From NCBI GenBank assembly GCA_019313025.1, contig JAFDCA010000087.1:1-5439 (forward strand): a stretch of 5,439 nt of DNA, in the 5' to 3' direction. This document shows, in pieces, positions 1-5,439 of the stretch (position 1 is its first letter; every line of letters starts with the position of its first letter). Origin of the DNA: Deltaproteobacteria bacterium. GTDB taxonomy: Bacteria; Desulfobacterota; Desulfobacteria; Desulfobacterales; UBA11574. Both the position numbers and the translations under genes were made by a program. Below the pieces are notes generated by a model. It was not told the DNA's origin. It did not search any database and saw only the letters and a program-made list of their open reading frames with translations.

Positions 1-318
1 AATATAAGAGAACTGGAAAATATCTTGGAAAGGGCATACATTTTAGAAAATACGAGAACGCTTAATCCTCAAAATTTTCCGACCGATTTGGTAATAGCCA
101 GCGAAATTCTGAGTAACCCACCGAATAAAGAAGACCTGTCCCTTTCTGAAGCCAGGAAAATTGCGATGTTGGAATTTGAGAATTCGTATCTAAAAGATCT
201 GCTGAAGGGATGCAAAGGAAAAATCAATTTGTCCGCTAAAAAGGCTGGAATCACCACTCGACAACTCCACAGGCTCATGGCTCGACATGGTGTTAAAAAG
301 AACAATTTCAAGGTTTGA
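1..318 (+). CDS. C-terminal end of a sigma-54-dependent, Fis-type transcriptional regulator (5' partial)
   Basis: The frame is open from the first base and ends at TGA 316-318, giving 105 residues of a longer protein whose start lies left of the window. It opens with NIRELENILERA (residues 1-12), which matches the end of the sigma-54 interaction AAA+ domain of NtrC-type activators (family consensus WPGNVRELEN). A variable linker follows (about 13-45), then a Fis-type DNA-binding domain (about 48-99) with its helix-turn-helix around GKINLSAKKAGITTRQLHRL. Proteins of this family bind upstream enhancers and use ATP to open promoters bound by sigma-54 RNA polymerase. The sensing domain (response receiver, PAS or GAF) is outside the window, so the signal is unknown. 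The next gene starts 163 bases downstream, and I see no clear sigma-54 promoter in that gap, so its target cannot be named. The family call is firm and the role is open. Confidence 0.93.
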   Translation, partial: NIRELENILERAYILENTRTLNPQNFPTDLVIASEILSNPPNKEDLSLSEARKIAMLEFENSYLKDLLKGCKGKINLSAKKAGITTRQLHRLMARHGVKKNNFKV

Positions 319-379
319 CAGACAGCTTAATCATCCTTCACTTTTATTTCATCATAACCTTTATGAACGGCAATCCTGA

Positions 380-432
380 CTCGAGAGGAATCGAGACGTC
401 CGATAACCATTCGGAACTTTTAAAATCGGACG
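380..432. other. Cluster of inverted repeats in the gap before the AcpH-like gene
   Basis: The 163-base gap 319-481 holds no gene I can support. It has a 5-bp inverted repeat CTCGA/TCGAG (380-384 with 391-395) and, next to it, an exact 8-bp inverted repeat CGTCCGAT/ATCGGACG (397-404 with 425-432). A third copy of the core, TCGGA at 411-415, could pair with TCCGA (399-403) instead, so two alternative hairpins are possible. No T-run follows, so this is not a standard terminator. It could be an operator, a leader structure for the gene at 482, or chance. Confidence 0.35.
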
Positions 433-481
433 ATATATTTCCGAAATTTAATAACAAAGACTGTTTGGTTTCTTAAAAAAG

Positions 482-1096
482 ATGAACTTCTTGGCGCATT
501 TGGTACTTTCCCCAAAGGAGACGGATTTTATATCCGGAAATATTGCTGCGGATTTTCTTAGGGGCTCTGATAGAAAATTTGTTTCCAAAGGCCTTCAGGG
601 CGGGATTTTGATGCATCAGTTTGTGGATCAATTTACCGATACCCATGCGTTGGTGAAAACGAGCAAGGACAGAGTAAAGAAACATTTCCGACTGCTTTCA
701 GGCATATTGGTGGACGTATTTTATGATCATTTCCTTGCCAAAGATTTCGAGCATATTGCGAATGTTTCTCTTGAAGAATTTTGTGAATTTATTTACGAAA
801 CTTTGGGAAAAAACATATCCGAATTGCCGCCAAGGCTACAACGGTTTGTTCCTGTAATGATTCGTGAAAATATTTTGTCTTCTTACCGAAAGTTATCGGG
901 AGTTCAAACAGCGTTAAGCAGAATAAATCTAAGAATGACGAAGAAATTCTCTGTATACTTGGCAATGGCGATCTTAAACGACCGGTATGAATTATTTGAA
1001 AACGACTTTAGGCAATATTTTCCTTGCTTAATCGACGTTACAGAATGCTTTAGAAAAGATTACGGAACATTTTTATTGCCTGCTCTTATCCAATAA
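482..1096 (+). CDS. acpH: AcpH-like acyl carrier protein phosphodiesterase (DUF479 family)
   Basis: The 204-residue product is close in length to E. coli AcpH (193 residues) and shares its landmarks from the first residue: MNFLAHL (1-7), SGNIAADFLRG (18-28), MHQFVDQFTD (44-53) and VFYDHFLA (79-86). AcpH is known as a non-canonical member of the HD phosphatase/phosphodiesterase superfamily. It is a cytoplasmic metal-dependent enzyme that removes the 4'-phosphopantetheine arm from holo-ACP. The Asp and His residues of the ADF, MHQFVD and YDHF motifs are the likely metal-site residues and are all present. The start at 482 is supported by the match of MNFLAHL to family N-termini, although the upstream sequence (TTAAAAAAG) is only a weak ribosome binding site. 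There is no signal peptide or membrane segment. Assignment to the family is secure. The substrate could be ACP or another phosphopantetheinylated carrier, because few members have been tested. Confidence 0.88.
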   Translation: MNFLAHLVLSPKETDFISGNIAADFLRGSDRKFVSKGLQGGILMHQFVDQFTDTHALVKTSKDRVKKHFRLLSGILVDVFYDHFLAKDFEHIANVSLEEFCEFIYETLGKNISELPPRLQRFVPVMIRENILSSYRKLSGVQTALSRINLRMTKKFSVYLAMAILNDRYELFENDFRQYFPCLIDVTECFRKDYGTFLLPALIQ

Positions 1097-1129
1097 CAGA
1101 TGTGATACCAAGCCGGGCTTCATTTTATT

Positions 1130-1489
1130 ATGAAACACGAACATTCAATGGATTGGTTTGACGGCGGTTTCCAGATCTTCGGTACAATGGATGGGGTTTC
1201 CATTGTAAAATGGGCCGTAAAAGTCGTAAACTCCTTTGATATTGATGTGTATTGTCGGCTTTATGTTGGTTTTTTGGATCGCCGGGGGAAAAGAATTAAG
1301 GTGTCTGAACAATGGAAATGGTATGCCAACGCCTACTCGAAAAATCGATATGTTCAATCGGATGCTGGATTCAAATATCTGATAAAGAAAAACGGTGTCC
1401 AGGAGATATCCGGTGTGGTTAAAATTACATATCCAGAGGCCGGAAGTATCTCAGAAATCGATTTTCATATATTGCAAGAAACATTTTAG
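1130..1489 (+). CDS. Hypothetical 119-residue protein, possible FxLYD-like beta-sandwich
   Basis: I do not recognise this gene with confidence. It starts 33 bases after the AcpH-like gene, in the same direction. An in-frame TGA at 1103-1105 and no other start codon after it leave ATG 1130 as the first start; no clear ribosome binding site precedes it, and Met7 is a second option. The product is rich in aromatic residues (Trp9, Trp28, Trp62, Trp64), with alternating hydrophobic stretches that suggest beta strands. The stretch AVKVVNSFDIDVYCRLYV followed by GFLDRRGKRI (residues 29-56) resembles the FxLYD pattern (V-x-N-s ... v-x-v-x-f-x-D-x-x-G-x-v) seen in small secreted or envelope beta-sandwich domains. 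However, no signal peptide or lipobox is visible, so if the fold is right the protein appears cytoplasmic. It ends 44 bases before the end of the convergent radical SAM gene. Its existence is likely because of its length, position and coherent composition; the fold is inference. Confidence 0.6.
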   Translation: MKHEHSMDWFDGGFQIFGTMDGVSIVKWAVKVVNSFDIDVYCRLYVGFLDRRGKRIKVSEQWKWYANAYSKNRYVQSDAGFKYLIKKNGVQEISGVVKITYPEAGSISEIDFHILQETF

Positions 1490-1513
1490 CGCGAATATTT
1501 TATGAAAATTTTG

Positions 1514-1526
1514 GAGAATCCTTCTC
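1514..1526. terminator. Weak hairpin between convergent genes
   Basis: The 44-base gap between the two convergent stop codons holds a small hairpin, GAGAA-TCC-TTCTC, flanked by AAAATTTT (1505-1512) on the left and by an AT-rich stretch on the right. It could serve as a weak bidirectional terminator, but the stem is only 5 bp and there is no proper T-run directly after it on either strand. Confidence 0.2.
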
Positions 1527-1533
1527 AACGTGT

Positions 1534-3177
1534 TCAATTTTCAAAATGTCGCAATGACATCGTTCCCCTGATGGGTATCTCCTTTAGCCGTTCAATGAAC
1601 TTTTTGGAAAGTTTCCACGAAATTTTGTGTTCAAAAATATCTCCTTCCGGGGTTTTTCCTCGTATTTTTCCGTCTCTTAAAAACATCTGAAGAAGCTTTA
1701 TTCCGATTTCCATTCGGTCATCCTGACTCCCCATATGTGCATTATTCATTGAAGGGCCGGAAATATTTACGCCCATGTCTTTCAGAAGCTTTATGAAATG
1801 GAGGATTCTTCCAAGCCTGAGAAGGGTAACCGATTCGATCCTGGTGGTGGTGTGCGATAAAGGAAAAGCACTGGAGCGCATGAGGGAAAATGCATTGGGA
1901 AGAATATTTAGTCGTGAACACAATTCAAAATCCTTGCTACCGGGGGCCGGATAAAAAACGGATACGCCGGACAGCACTCTTCTTTGGGCGAGAAAGATCA
2001 GGTCTGACAAAGAATCCACGGCACTTTGAAATGGGGCACCAACAATCACATATCCCACGGCGTTAAGACCGTATTTTTCTGCAAGGTCCAGCGCGTTGTC
2101 AAAAGTTTCCCGAACATCCGGTCTGTTGAACCGCCTGAGCTGTTCCTGGGATATCGAGCCCAATGATAAGTTGAGGGTCTTGAAACCGGCGGCTTGCATG
2201 GCAGAAATTAACGTCTCATCCAGAGAGGATGGGAGAAGTCCGTTCATGGCTCTGAGTTCCAGTCCAAATCCTTGGAAACGGTGTTTTATTTCATCCAATA
2301 GGTGAAGGAACCATTTTTTGTCCAGAGAAAGATTTTCATCTTCAAATTCAATAAAACCGGCGTTAAATCGGTTTACAGATATTTCGATTTCTTTAACGAC
2401 GGATGTTACGCTTCTTCGCCGGTATGGCATGTCAAATGATGCTCCCACGGCACAGTATGTGCATTTCATAGGGCATCCACGGCTGGCGGTGACAACGGTA
2501 CTTCCTTTGGTCCCCCTTTTGTAAAAATGTTGCTTTATCAGATGGATCGCAGGCAAGGGAAAATGATTCGGGTCAATCATTGTCACTGGTTCATTGAGTT
2601 GAAGTTTTCCGTCTTTTTTGCGAAAAACAATCCCGGGCACTGACGTATAATCGGTTCCTGTTTTAAGTGCCCTGGCAAGTTGCGGCATGGATACCTCGCC
2701 TTCTCCCCTTAAAACAAAATCGACCGCTGTATTCTCCATAACACTGATGGGCAGGGCGCTAGGATGGTGACCGCCCAGCACGATTTGACATTCGGGATGA
2801 AATTTCTTGACGGACGTTGCGACACTTAAAGCATCTTCAATGTAGGGGGTAAACAGAGCGGAAATTCCAACCAAAAACGCTCCGGAATCCCTGGCAATTT
2901 TACCGATATATTCGAAACTATACCCAAAATGTCGATAATGATGAAACAGCGCAAAAGGAGATCGATCCGGTTTCGGGTAATATTCTTTAAGATAATTCAT
3001 TTCCTTCGGGAGGTCGATGATTCGGGATTTGGAAGTGGCAAGCCCGTCAAACATTTCCACCGAAAATCCCTCTTCAAGAAGAACTGCAGCAATAGATGCG
3101 AGCCCGTAAGGAATCGTTCTTTTGGATGTAAGATAAAAATCCCTCACCGGTGGCTGTATGAGAAGAATATCCGTCAT
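1534..3177 (-). CDS. B12-binding-domain radical SAM protein of unknown substrate
   Basis: The 547-residue product has the two-domain layout of class B (B12-dependent-type) radical SAM enzymes. The N-terminal Rossmann-like cobalamin domain (about 1-205) begins DILLIQPP and contains PYGLASIAAVLLEEG (23-37), GISALFTP (104-111), LGGHHPSALP (134-143) and VDFVLRGEGE (152-161). It has no DxHxxG motif, so any cobalamin would be bound without the lower His ligand. The radical SAM barrel (about 225-430) carries CPMKCTYC, with Cys235, Cys239 and Cys242 for the 4Fe-4S cluster, then FEDENLSLDKKWF (278-290). These domains usually support radical-based methylation or other carbon-centred chemistry. The C-terminal part (about 440-547) has no cysteines, so there is no SPASM or auxiliary cluster. 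The start is supported by the conserved ILLIQPP beginning, though the upstream bases show no clear ribosome binding site. It lies about 200 bases downstream of the cyclodeaminase in the same direction. A link to histidine degradation is not shown by the sequence. Confidence 0.92.
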   Translation of the reverse strand: MTDILLIQPPVRDFYLTSKRTIPYGLASIAAVLLEEGFSVEMFDGLATSKSRIIDLPKEMNYLKEYYPKPDRSPFALFHHYRHFGYSFEYIGKIARDSGAFLVGISALFTPYIEDALSVATSVKKFHPECQIVLGGHHPSALPISVMENTAVDFVLRGEGEVSMPQLARALKTGTDYTSVPGIVFRKKDGKLQLNEPVTMIDPNHFPLPAIHLIKQHFYKRGTKGSTVVTASRGCPMKCTYCAVGASFDMPYRRRSVTSVVKEIEISVNRFNAGFIEFEDENLSLDKKWFLHLLDEIKHRFQGFGLELRAMNGLLPSSLDETLISAMQAAGFKTLNLSLGSISQEQLRRFNRPDVRETFDNALDLAEKYGLNAVGYVIVGAPFQSAVDSLSDLIFLAQRRVLSGVSVFYPAPGSKDFELCSRLNILPNAFSLMRSSAFPLSHTTTRIESVTLLRLGRILHFIKLLKDMGVNISGPSMNNAHMGSQDDRMEIGIKLLQMFLRDGKIRGKTPEGDIFEHKISWKLSKKFIERLKEIPIRGTMSLRHFEN

Positions 3178-3204
3178 TGTTGCTTATCAGAAAATTTTAG
3201 AGCG

Positions 3205-3375
3205 CTATGAATGCCATTCGGATGTCTCTTGGATCGGGCGTCTCCAAATGAATTTCGATGAAGACGGTCCGGTTTGTCGGCATATATTTTCCCAAAAGGC
3301 GATATGAACATGGACATCGCTCGGATGTAATGTCATTTCAGTGTACAATTTTATTTCCATCTGCAATGCATCCAT
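3205..3375 (-). CDS. Doubtful 56-codon reading frame abutting the cyclodeaminase stop
   Basis: The 198-base gap between the cyclodeaminase and the radical SAM gene contains a reading frame whose ATG follows the cyclodeaminase stop without a gap (TAAATG) and ends at TAG 3205-3207. The predicted 56 residues begin MDALQMEIKLYTEM and contain VHVHIAFWEN (21-30) and three Trp. I do not recognise them. No ribosome binding site precedes the first ATG or the in-frame Met6 and Met14, so expression would depend on coupling to the upstream gene. It could be a real small gene, the remnant of a longer one, or chance. No other gene is visible in this gap. Confidence 0.25.
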   Translation of the reverse strand: MDALQMEIKLYTEMTLHPSDVHVHIAFWENICRQTGPSSSKFIWRRPIQETSEWHS

Positions 3376-3993
3376 TTAGATGTTCACGAGGGCCAAAAGG
3401 TATTTTTCCTTTTTTATAACGATGGTTTCCATTTCTCTAACTTGGGCTGAAAGTTTTGAAACGTATGATGTATCTGTTATGGACTTTAAATTTATTTTTA
3501 CGTTGCACAGTGCCCCCAGGATGGCAGTTCTGGCCATCATGACGGCCACCAGTGCGTCGGTAACGGCATTGGGATTTCCTTTTTTCAGCACAATTTCAGC
3601 GAGTTTTATGAGATTAAGTGTTTCAGATGCAACCCACAAGGGAACTTCGGCAGCGTGTTTCAATGCCGCTTGAATGGCAATGGTCCTGTTTTTTTTTTCA
3701 GCTTCAGTATTCTGTGGCATCTTAAAGGAAGAAATTACCTGGTTATATGCCTTAGAATCCAGATCAATACACTCGGATAATTTTTTCCGAATTGCGGCAG
3801 ATTTTCGTGAGATCTCTTTCATTTCTGTTTTGGTTGCTTCAAATCCTTTTCCGCCAGCGGTAAGATTGGCAACCATTTCCACAAGACCCGCCGCAGAGGC
3901 TGCTGCCAGGGCTGAAATACTGCCACCCCCCGGGACCGGATCGCTTGAGGCGGTTCTGTCTAAAAATGCATTCAATTTCATTTCGGTGAACAT
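3376..3993 (-). CDS. fchA: Cyclodeaminase/cyclohydrolase family protein (FTCD_C, FchA-like)
   Basis: The 205-residue product matches the all-helical FTCD C-terminal family at normal length. Landmarks are DPVPGGGSISALAAASAAG (18-36; the family's glycine-rich PGGGS folate-site motif), DLDSKAYNQV (77-86), AAEVPLWVA (114-122), and GNPNAVTDALVAV (139-151) followed by NVKINL (164-169). Members are formiminotetrahydrofolate cyclodeaminase (releasing ammonia to give 5,10-methenyl-THF) or methenyl-THF cyclohydrolase (FchA); the sequence alone does not separate these. Lying downstream of hutU in the same direction favours the cyclodeaminase role in histidine breakdown, as the separate counterpart of the C-terminal half of animal FTCD. 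Start 3993 is backed by an AAAGGA ribosome binding site six bases upstream; Met5 is a less likely alternative. The protein is cytoplasmic, with no signal peptide. The gene symbol is a family name, not a proven activity. Confidence 0.9.
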   Translation of the reverse strand: MFTEMKLNAFLDRTASSDPVPGGGSISALAAASAAGLVEMVANLTAGGKGFEATKTEMKEISRKSAAIRKKLSECIDLDSKAYNQVISSFKMPQNTEAEKKNRTIAIQAALKHAAEVPLWVASETLNLIKLAEIVLKKGNPNAVTDALVAVMMARTAILGALCNVKINLKSITDTSYVSKLSAQVREMETIVIKKEKYLLALVNI

Positions 3994-3999
3994 GATATT

Positions 4000-4005
4000 T
4001 CCTTT
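4000..4005 (-). promoter_or_regulatory. Ribosome binding site of the cyclodeaminase gene
   Basis: On the - strand AAAGGA is followed by six bases and then the ATG at 3993-3991. It is the only clear Shine-Dalgarno sequence I could match to a start in the window, and it fixes the start of the cyclodeaminase over Met5. Confidence 0.7.
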
Positions 4006-4019
4006 AACATATCTTGAAA

Positions 4020-4025
4020 ATTATA
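4020..4025 (-). promoter_or_regulatory. Possible -10 box upstream of the cyclodeaminase gene
   Basis: A perfect TATAAT lies 26 bases upstream of the cyclodeaminase ATG in an AT-rich stretch. No convincing -35 hexamer is found 16-18 bases further upstream, so an independent promoter here is only a possibility. It would let the cyclodeaminase be transcribed even if the hairpin behind hutU stops read-through. Confidence 0.22.
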
Positions 4026-4063
4026 GAATTTGATAAAACAATTGCATTATCTCAGAACCCATT

Positions 4064-4090
4064 AATCCATTATTCCGAAAATCCATCATT
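4064..4090. repeat. Pair of 11-bp direct repeats between hutU and the cyclodeaminase gene
   Basis: On the + strand AATCCATTATT (4064-4074) and AATCCATCATT (4080-4090) differ at one base and start 16 bases apart. They lie next to the long hairpin behind hutU. They could be a binding site for a regulator or part of a dispersed repeat unit together with the hairpin; chance is also possible in AT-rich DNA. Confidence 0.4.
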
Positions 4091-4140
4091 CCCTTCGGGG
4101 CTCAGACCCCAATGGCCGGAGGCCAATTGGGACGAAGCCC
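4091..4140. repeat. Long imperfect palindrome directly behind hutU (REP-like element or terminator)
   Basis: The core is a 10-bp stem with one bulged A: CCCAATGGCC (4108-4117) pairs with GGCCAATTGGG (4121-4131) around a GGA loop. An outer CTTCG (4093-4097) can pair with CGAAG (4133-4137). The left end, CCCTTCGGGG (4091-4100), can also fold alone with a UUCG tetraloop on the + strand, and GGGG/CCCC (4097-4100 with 4107-4110) offers another pairing. The element touches the hutU stop codon and is much more GC-rich than the flanking gap. On the - strand no T-run follows, so it is not a classic intrinsic terminator. It may be a dispersed palindromic repeat, an mRNA 3'-end protecting structure, or a factor-assisted terminator. 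Confidence 0.6.
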
Positions 4141-5439
4141 TAACTTGTATCCAATGTATCTGATACGAGCTTTTCGATCATTGCTTCGTCGGGAATAAAC
4201 GGGAGCGTGATATGATTTTTTTTCGGGTCTTCCAAGTTGAAAGCGATGCTGGTTTCAATGGCGTTTTTATTTCTGGCCCATGCCCTTCGGGCAACCCCCC
4301 CCATGACATCCCATGTTAGGGCCCTGCGAATAATATTATTCACATGGTCACTCCCATCCAGGACCAAACCAAACCCGCCATTAATGGCCTTTCCGATGCC
4401 GACACCGCCACCGTTATGAAGTGAAACCATACTCATACCCCTTGAGGCATTTCCTGCAAAGCACTGGATAGCCATTTCTGCCATAATATTGCTGCCGTCT
4501 TTGATATTGGCCGTTTCCCTGAAAGGCGAATCTGTTCCGCCTGTGTCGTGGTGATCCCGGCCCAGCATTACAGGACCGATTTCACCTTTGCGGACCATGT
4601 CATTAAACTTAAGAGCGATCTTCATCCTGCCAAGGGCATCTTGGTAAAGGATTCTGGCCTGGGTTCCAACCACAAGGCGGTTCTTTTTTGCGTCCCGGAT
4701 CCAGATATAATTGTCTTTGTCCTGAAAACGACGTCTCGGATCAATGCATGACATGGCGGCCTGGTCGGTCTTTTCGAGGTCTTCGGGCTTTCGAGTGAGG
4801 CAAACCCATCGAAATGGGCCGTAACCATAGTCGAACATCATGGGACCCATGATATCTTCTACGTAGGAAGGAAAGATAAATCCGTCCATTGGGTTCTTTC
4901 CGTTTTTGCAGATTTCCGTGATGCCCGCATCAAAGACAGATTTTAAAAAGCTGTTTCCATAGTCAAAAAAGTAAGTGCCCCGGTCGGCCAGAGTCTTAAT
5001 GAGTTCGTAATGACGCCTTAGAGAAATGTCCACCATCTTTTTGAATCCGTTGTGATCGGTCTTTAGCATTTCAGTGCGTTGTTCGAATGTCAGGCCTTGA
5101 GGACAATAGCCGCCGTCATATGCCACATGACAGGAGGTTTGATCAGAAAGAAGATCTATGAAAACATCGTTTTTAACCGCATATTCGAGAAGGTCGACGA
5201 TGTTGCCGTAAAAAGCGATGGCGATGCCGCTTTTTTTTTCTTGGTATTCCTTAGCCAAAAGAAAGGCTTTGTCCGGTGTATCAGCGATTTTGGTTATCCA
5301 GCCTTGATCGTATCGGGTCTGGATTCGAGAGTTGTCAACTTCAGCAATGATCCCTACCCCTCGGGCTATCTCCACGGACTTTCCCTGGGCCCCGCTCATG
5401 CCACCGAGGCCGGAAGACACAAACAGATGTCCGGAAAGA
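4140..5439 (-). CDS. hutU: Urocanate hydratase (urocanase), C-terminal part, 5' end outside the window
   Basis: The frame is open through the right edge and ends at TAG 4142-4140, giving 432 complete codons; an internal GTG at 5420 is not the true start because matching residues (LSGHLF) continue upstream. Numbering from the edge, landmarks are SSGLGGMSGAQ (8-18, part of the NAD-binding core), EVDNSR (33-38), SDQTSCHVAYDGGYCP (98-113), GRDHHDTGG (293-301), SPFRET (304-309), SLHNGGGVGIGKA (339-351) and LDGSD (360-364). Urocanase is a cytoplasmic enzyme with tightly bound NAD+ that hydrates urocanate to 4-imidazolone-5-propionate, the second step of histidine degradation. About 415 residues follow the GLGGMSGAQ motif, more than in the roughly 557-residue Pseudomonas/Bacillus enzymes, so this appears to be the longer type (about 660-680 residues, as in animals and some anaerobes). 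It is upstream of the cyclodeaminase in the same direction, separated by 146 bases with a hairpin. Confidence 0.95.
   Translation of the reverse strand, partial: LSGHLFVSSGLGGMSGAQGKSVEIARGVGIIAEVDNSRIQTRYDQGWITKIADTPDKAFLLAKEYQEKKSGIAIAFYGNIVDLLEYAVKNDVFIDLLSDQTSCHVAYDGGYCPQGLTFEQRTEMLKTDHNGFKKMVDISLRRHYELIKTLADRGTYFFDYGNSFLKSVFDAGITEICKNGKNPMDGFIFPSYVEDIMGPMMFDYGYGPFRWVCLTRKPEDLEKTDQAAMSCIDPRRRFQDKDNYIWIRDAKKNRLVVGTQARILYQDALGRMKIALKFNDMVRKGEIGPVMLGRDHHDTGGTDSPFRETANIKDGSNIMAEMAIQCFAGNASRGMSMVSLHNGGGVGIGKAINGGFGLVLDGSDHVNNIIRRALTWDVMGGVARRAWARNKNAIETSIAFNLEDPKKNHITLPFIPDEAMIEKLVSDTLDTS

Noticed and set aside
1502..1690. A 62-codon + strand frame after the 119-residue protein.
   Set aside because: Most of it lies antisense to the conserved end of the radical SAM gene, and its product has no recognisable features.
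3201..3216. Sigma-54-like promoter on the - strand before the radical SAM gene (TGGCA ... GC spacing, with GAATGGCATTC as a small palindrome).
   Set aside because: The GG and GC elements have the right 10-base spacing, but the TT expected just before the GC is GC here and the rest of the consensus is poor. It is not enough to claim a promoter, despite a sigma-54 activator at the left edge.
3380..3673. A 97-codon + strand frame opposite the cyclodeaminase gene.
   Set aside because: It lies entirely antisense to the conserved cyclodeaminase and shows no protein family features of its own.
3674..4033. A 119-codon + strand frame opposite the cyclodeaminase gene.
   Set aside because: It is the reverse-strand reflection of a conserved coding region on the - strand, which has a good ribosome binding site and clear family motifs.
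4091..4140. The palindrome as a classic intrinsic terminator of hutU.
   Set aside because: No run of T follows the stem on the - strand; the bases after it are GAATGATGG.
5418..5420. GTG as the start of the urocanase.
   Set aside because: Family-like residues (LSGHLF) continue in frame upstream to the window edge, and the protein would lack the N-terminal part of the family, so the true start lies outside.
1..5439. CRISPR array, retron, toxin-antitoxin pair, phage or transposon genes, tRNA or rRNA.
   Set aside because: I found no regularly spaced repeats, reverse transcriptase, transposase or integrase motifs, and no recognisable RNA gene on either strand.

Overview
The window looks like ordinary chromosomal DNA of an anaerobic Gram-negative bacterium, possibly a Desulfobacterota (deltaproteobacterial) lineage. 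This rests on the co-occurrence of a sigma-54 activator of the NtrC type, an AcpH-type ACP phosphodiesterase, a B12-type radical SAM protein and a histidine-degradation cluster with a stand-alone cyclodeaminase, plus moderate base composition. It is an inference from gene content, not a phylogenetic placement.

Layout. The left third reads on the + strand: the C-terminal end of a sigma-54-dependent, Fis-type regulator (1-318), a 163-base gap with inverted repeats, an AcpH-like acyl-carrier-protein phosphodiesterase (482-1096), and a small protein with a possible beta-sandwich (FxLYD-like) fold (1130-1489). These converge on a leftward block on the - strand. Read in transcription order from the right edge, that block is the C-terminal two thirds of a long-type urocanase HutU (5439-4140, 5' end outside the window), a 146-base gap with a strong hairpin and short direct repeats, a FchA/FTCD-type cyclodeaminase (3993-3376), a doubtful 56-codon reading frame starting directly after the cyclodeaminase stop codon, and a 547-residue B12-binding-domain radical SAM protein (3177-1534).

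How the genes work together. Urocanase converts urocanate to imidazolone propionate. HutI then gives formiminoglutamate, and in the folate route a formiminotransferase passes the formimino group to tetrahydrofolate, from which the cyclodeaminase releases ammonia to give methenyl-THF. HutU and the cyclodeaminase therefore fit one pathway, histidine utilisation feeding one-carbon folate metabolism. The other hut genes (hutH, hutI, formiminotransferase) would be expected beyond the right edge. The radical SAM gene lies in the same direction but is separated by about 200 bases, and nothing in it ties it to histidine. The + strand genes are unrelated to hut as far as can be seen.

I looked for a new system (arrays, retroelements, toxin-antitoxin, phage or transposon genes, structured RNA) and found none that I can support. 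The points most worth a second look are the hairpin behind hutU, the 56-codon frame, the unassigned radical SAM protein and the unassigned 119-residue protein.
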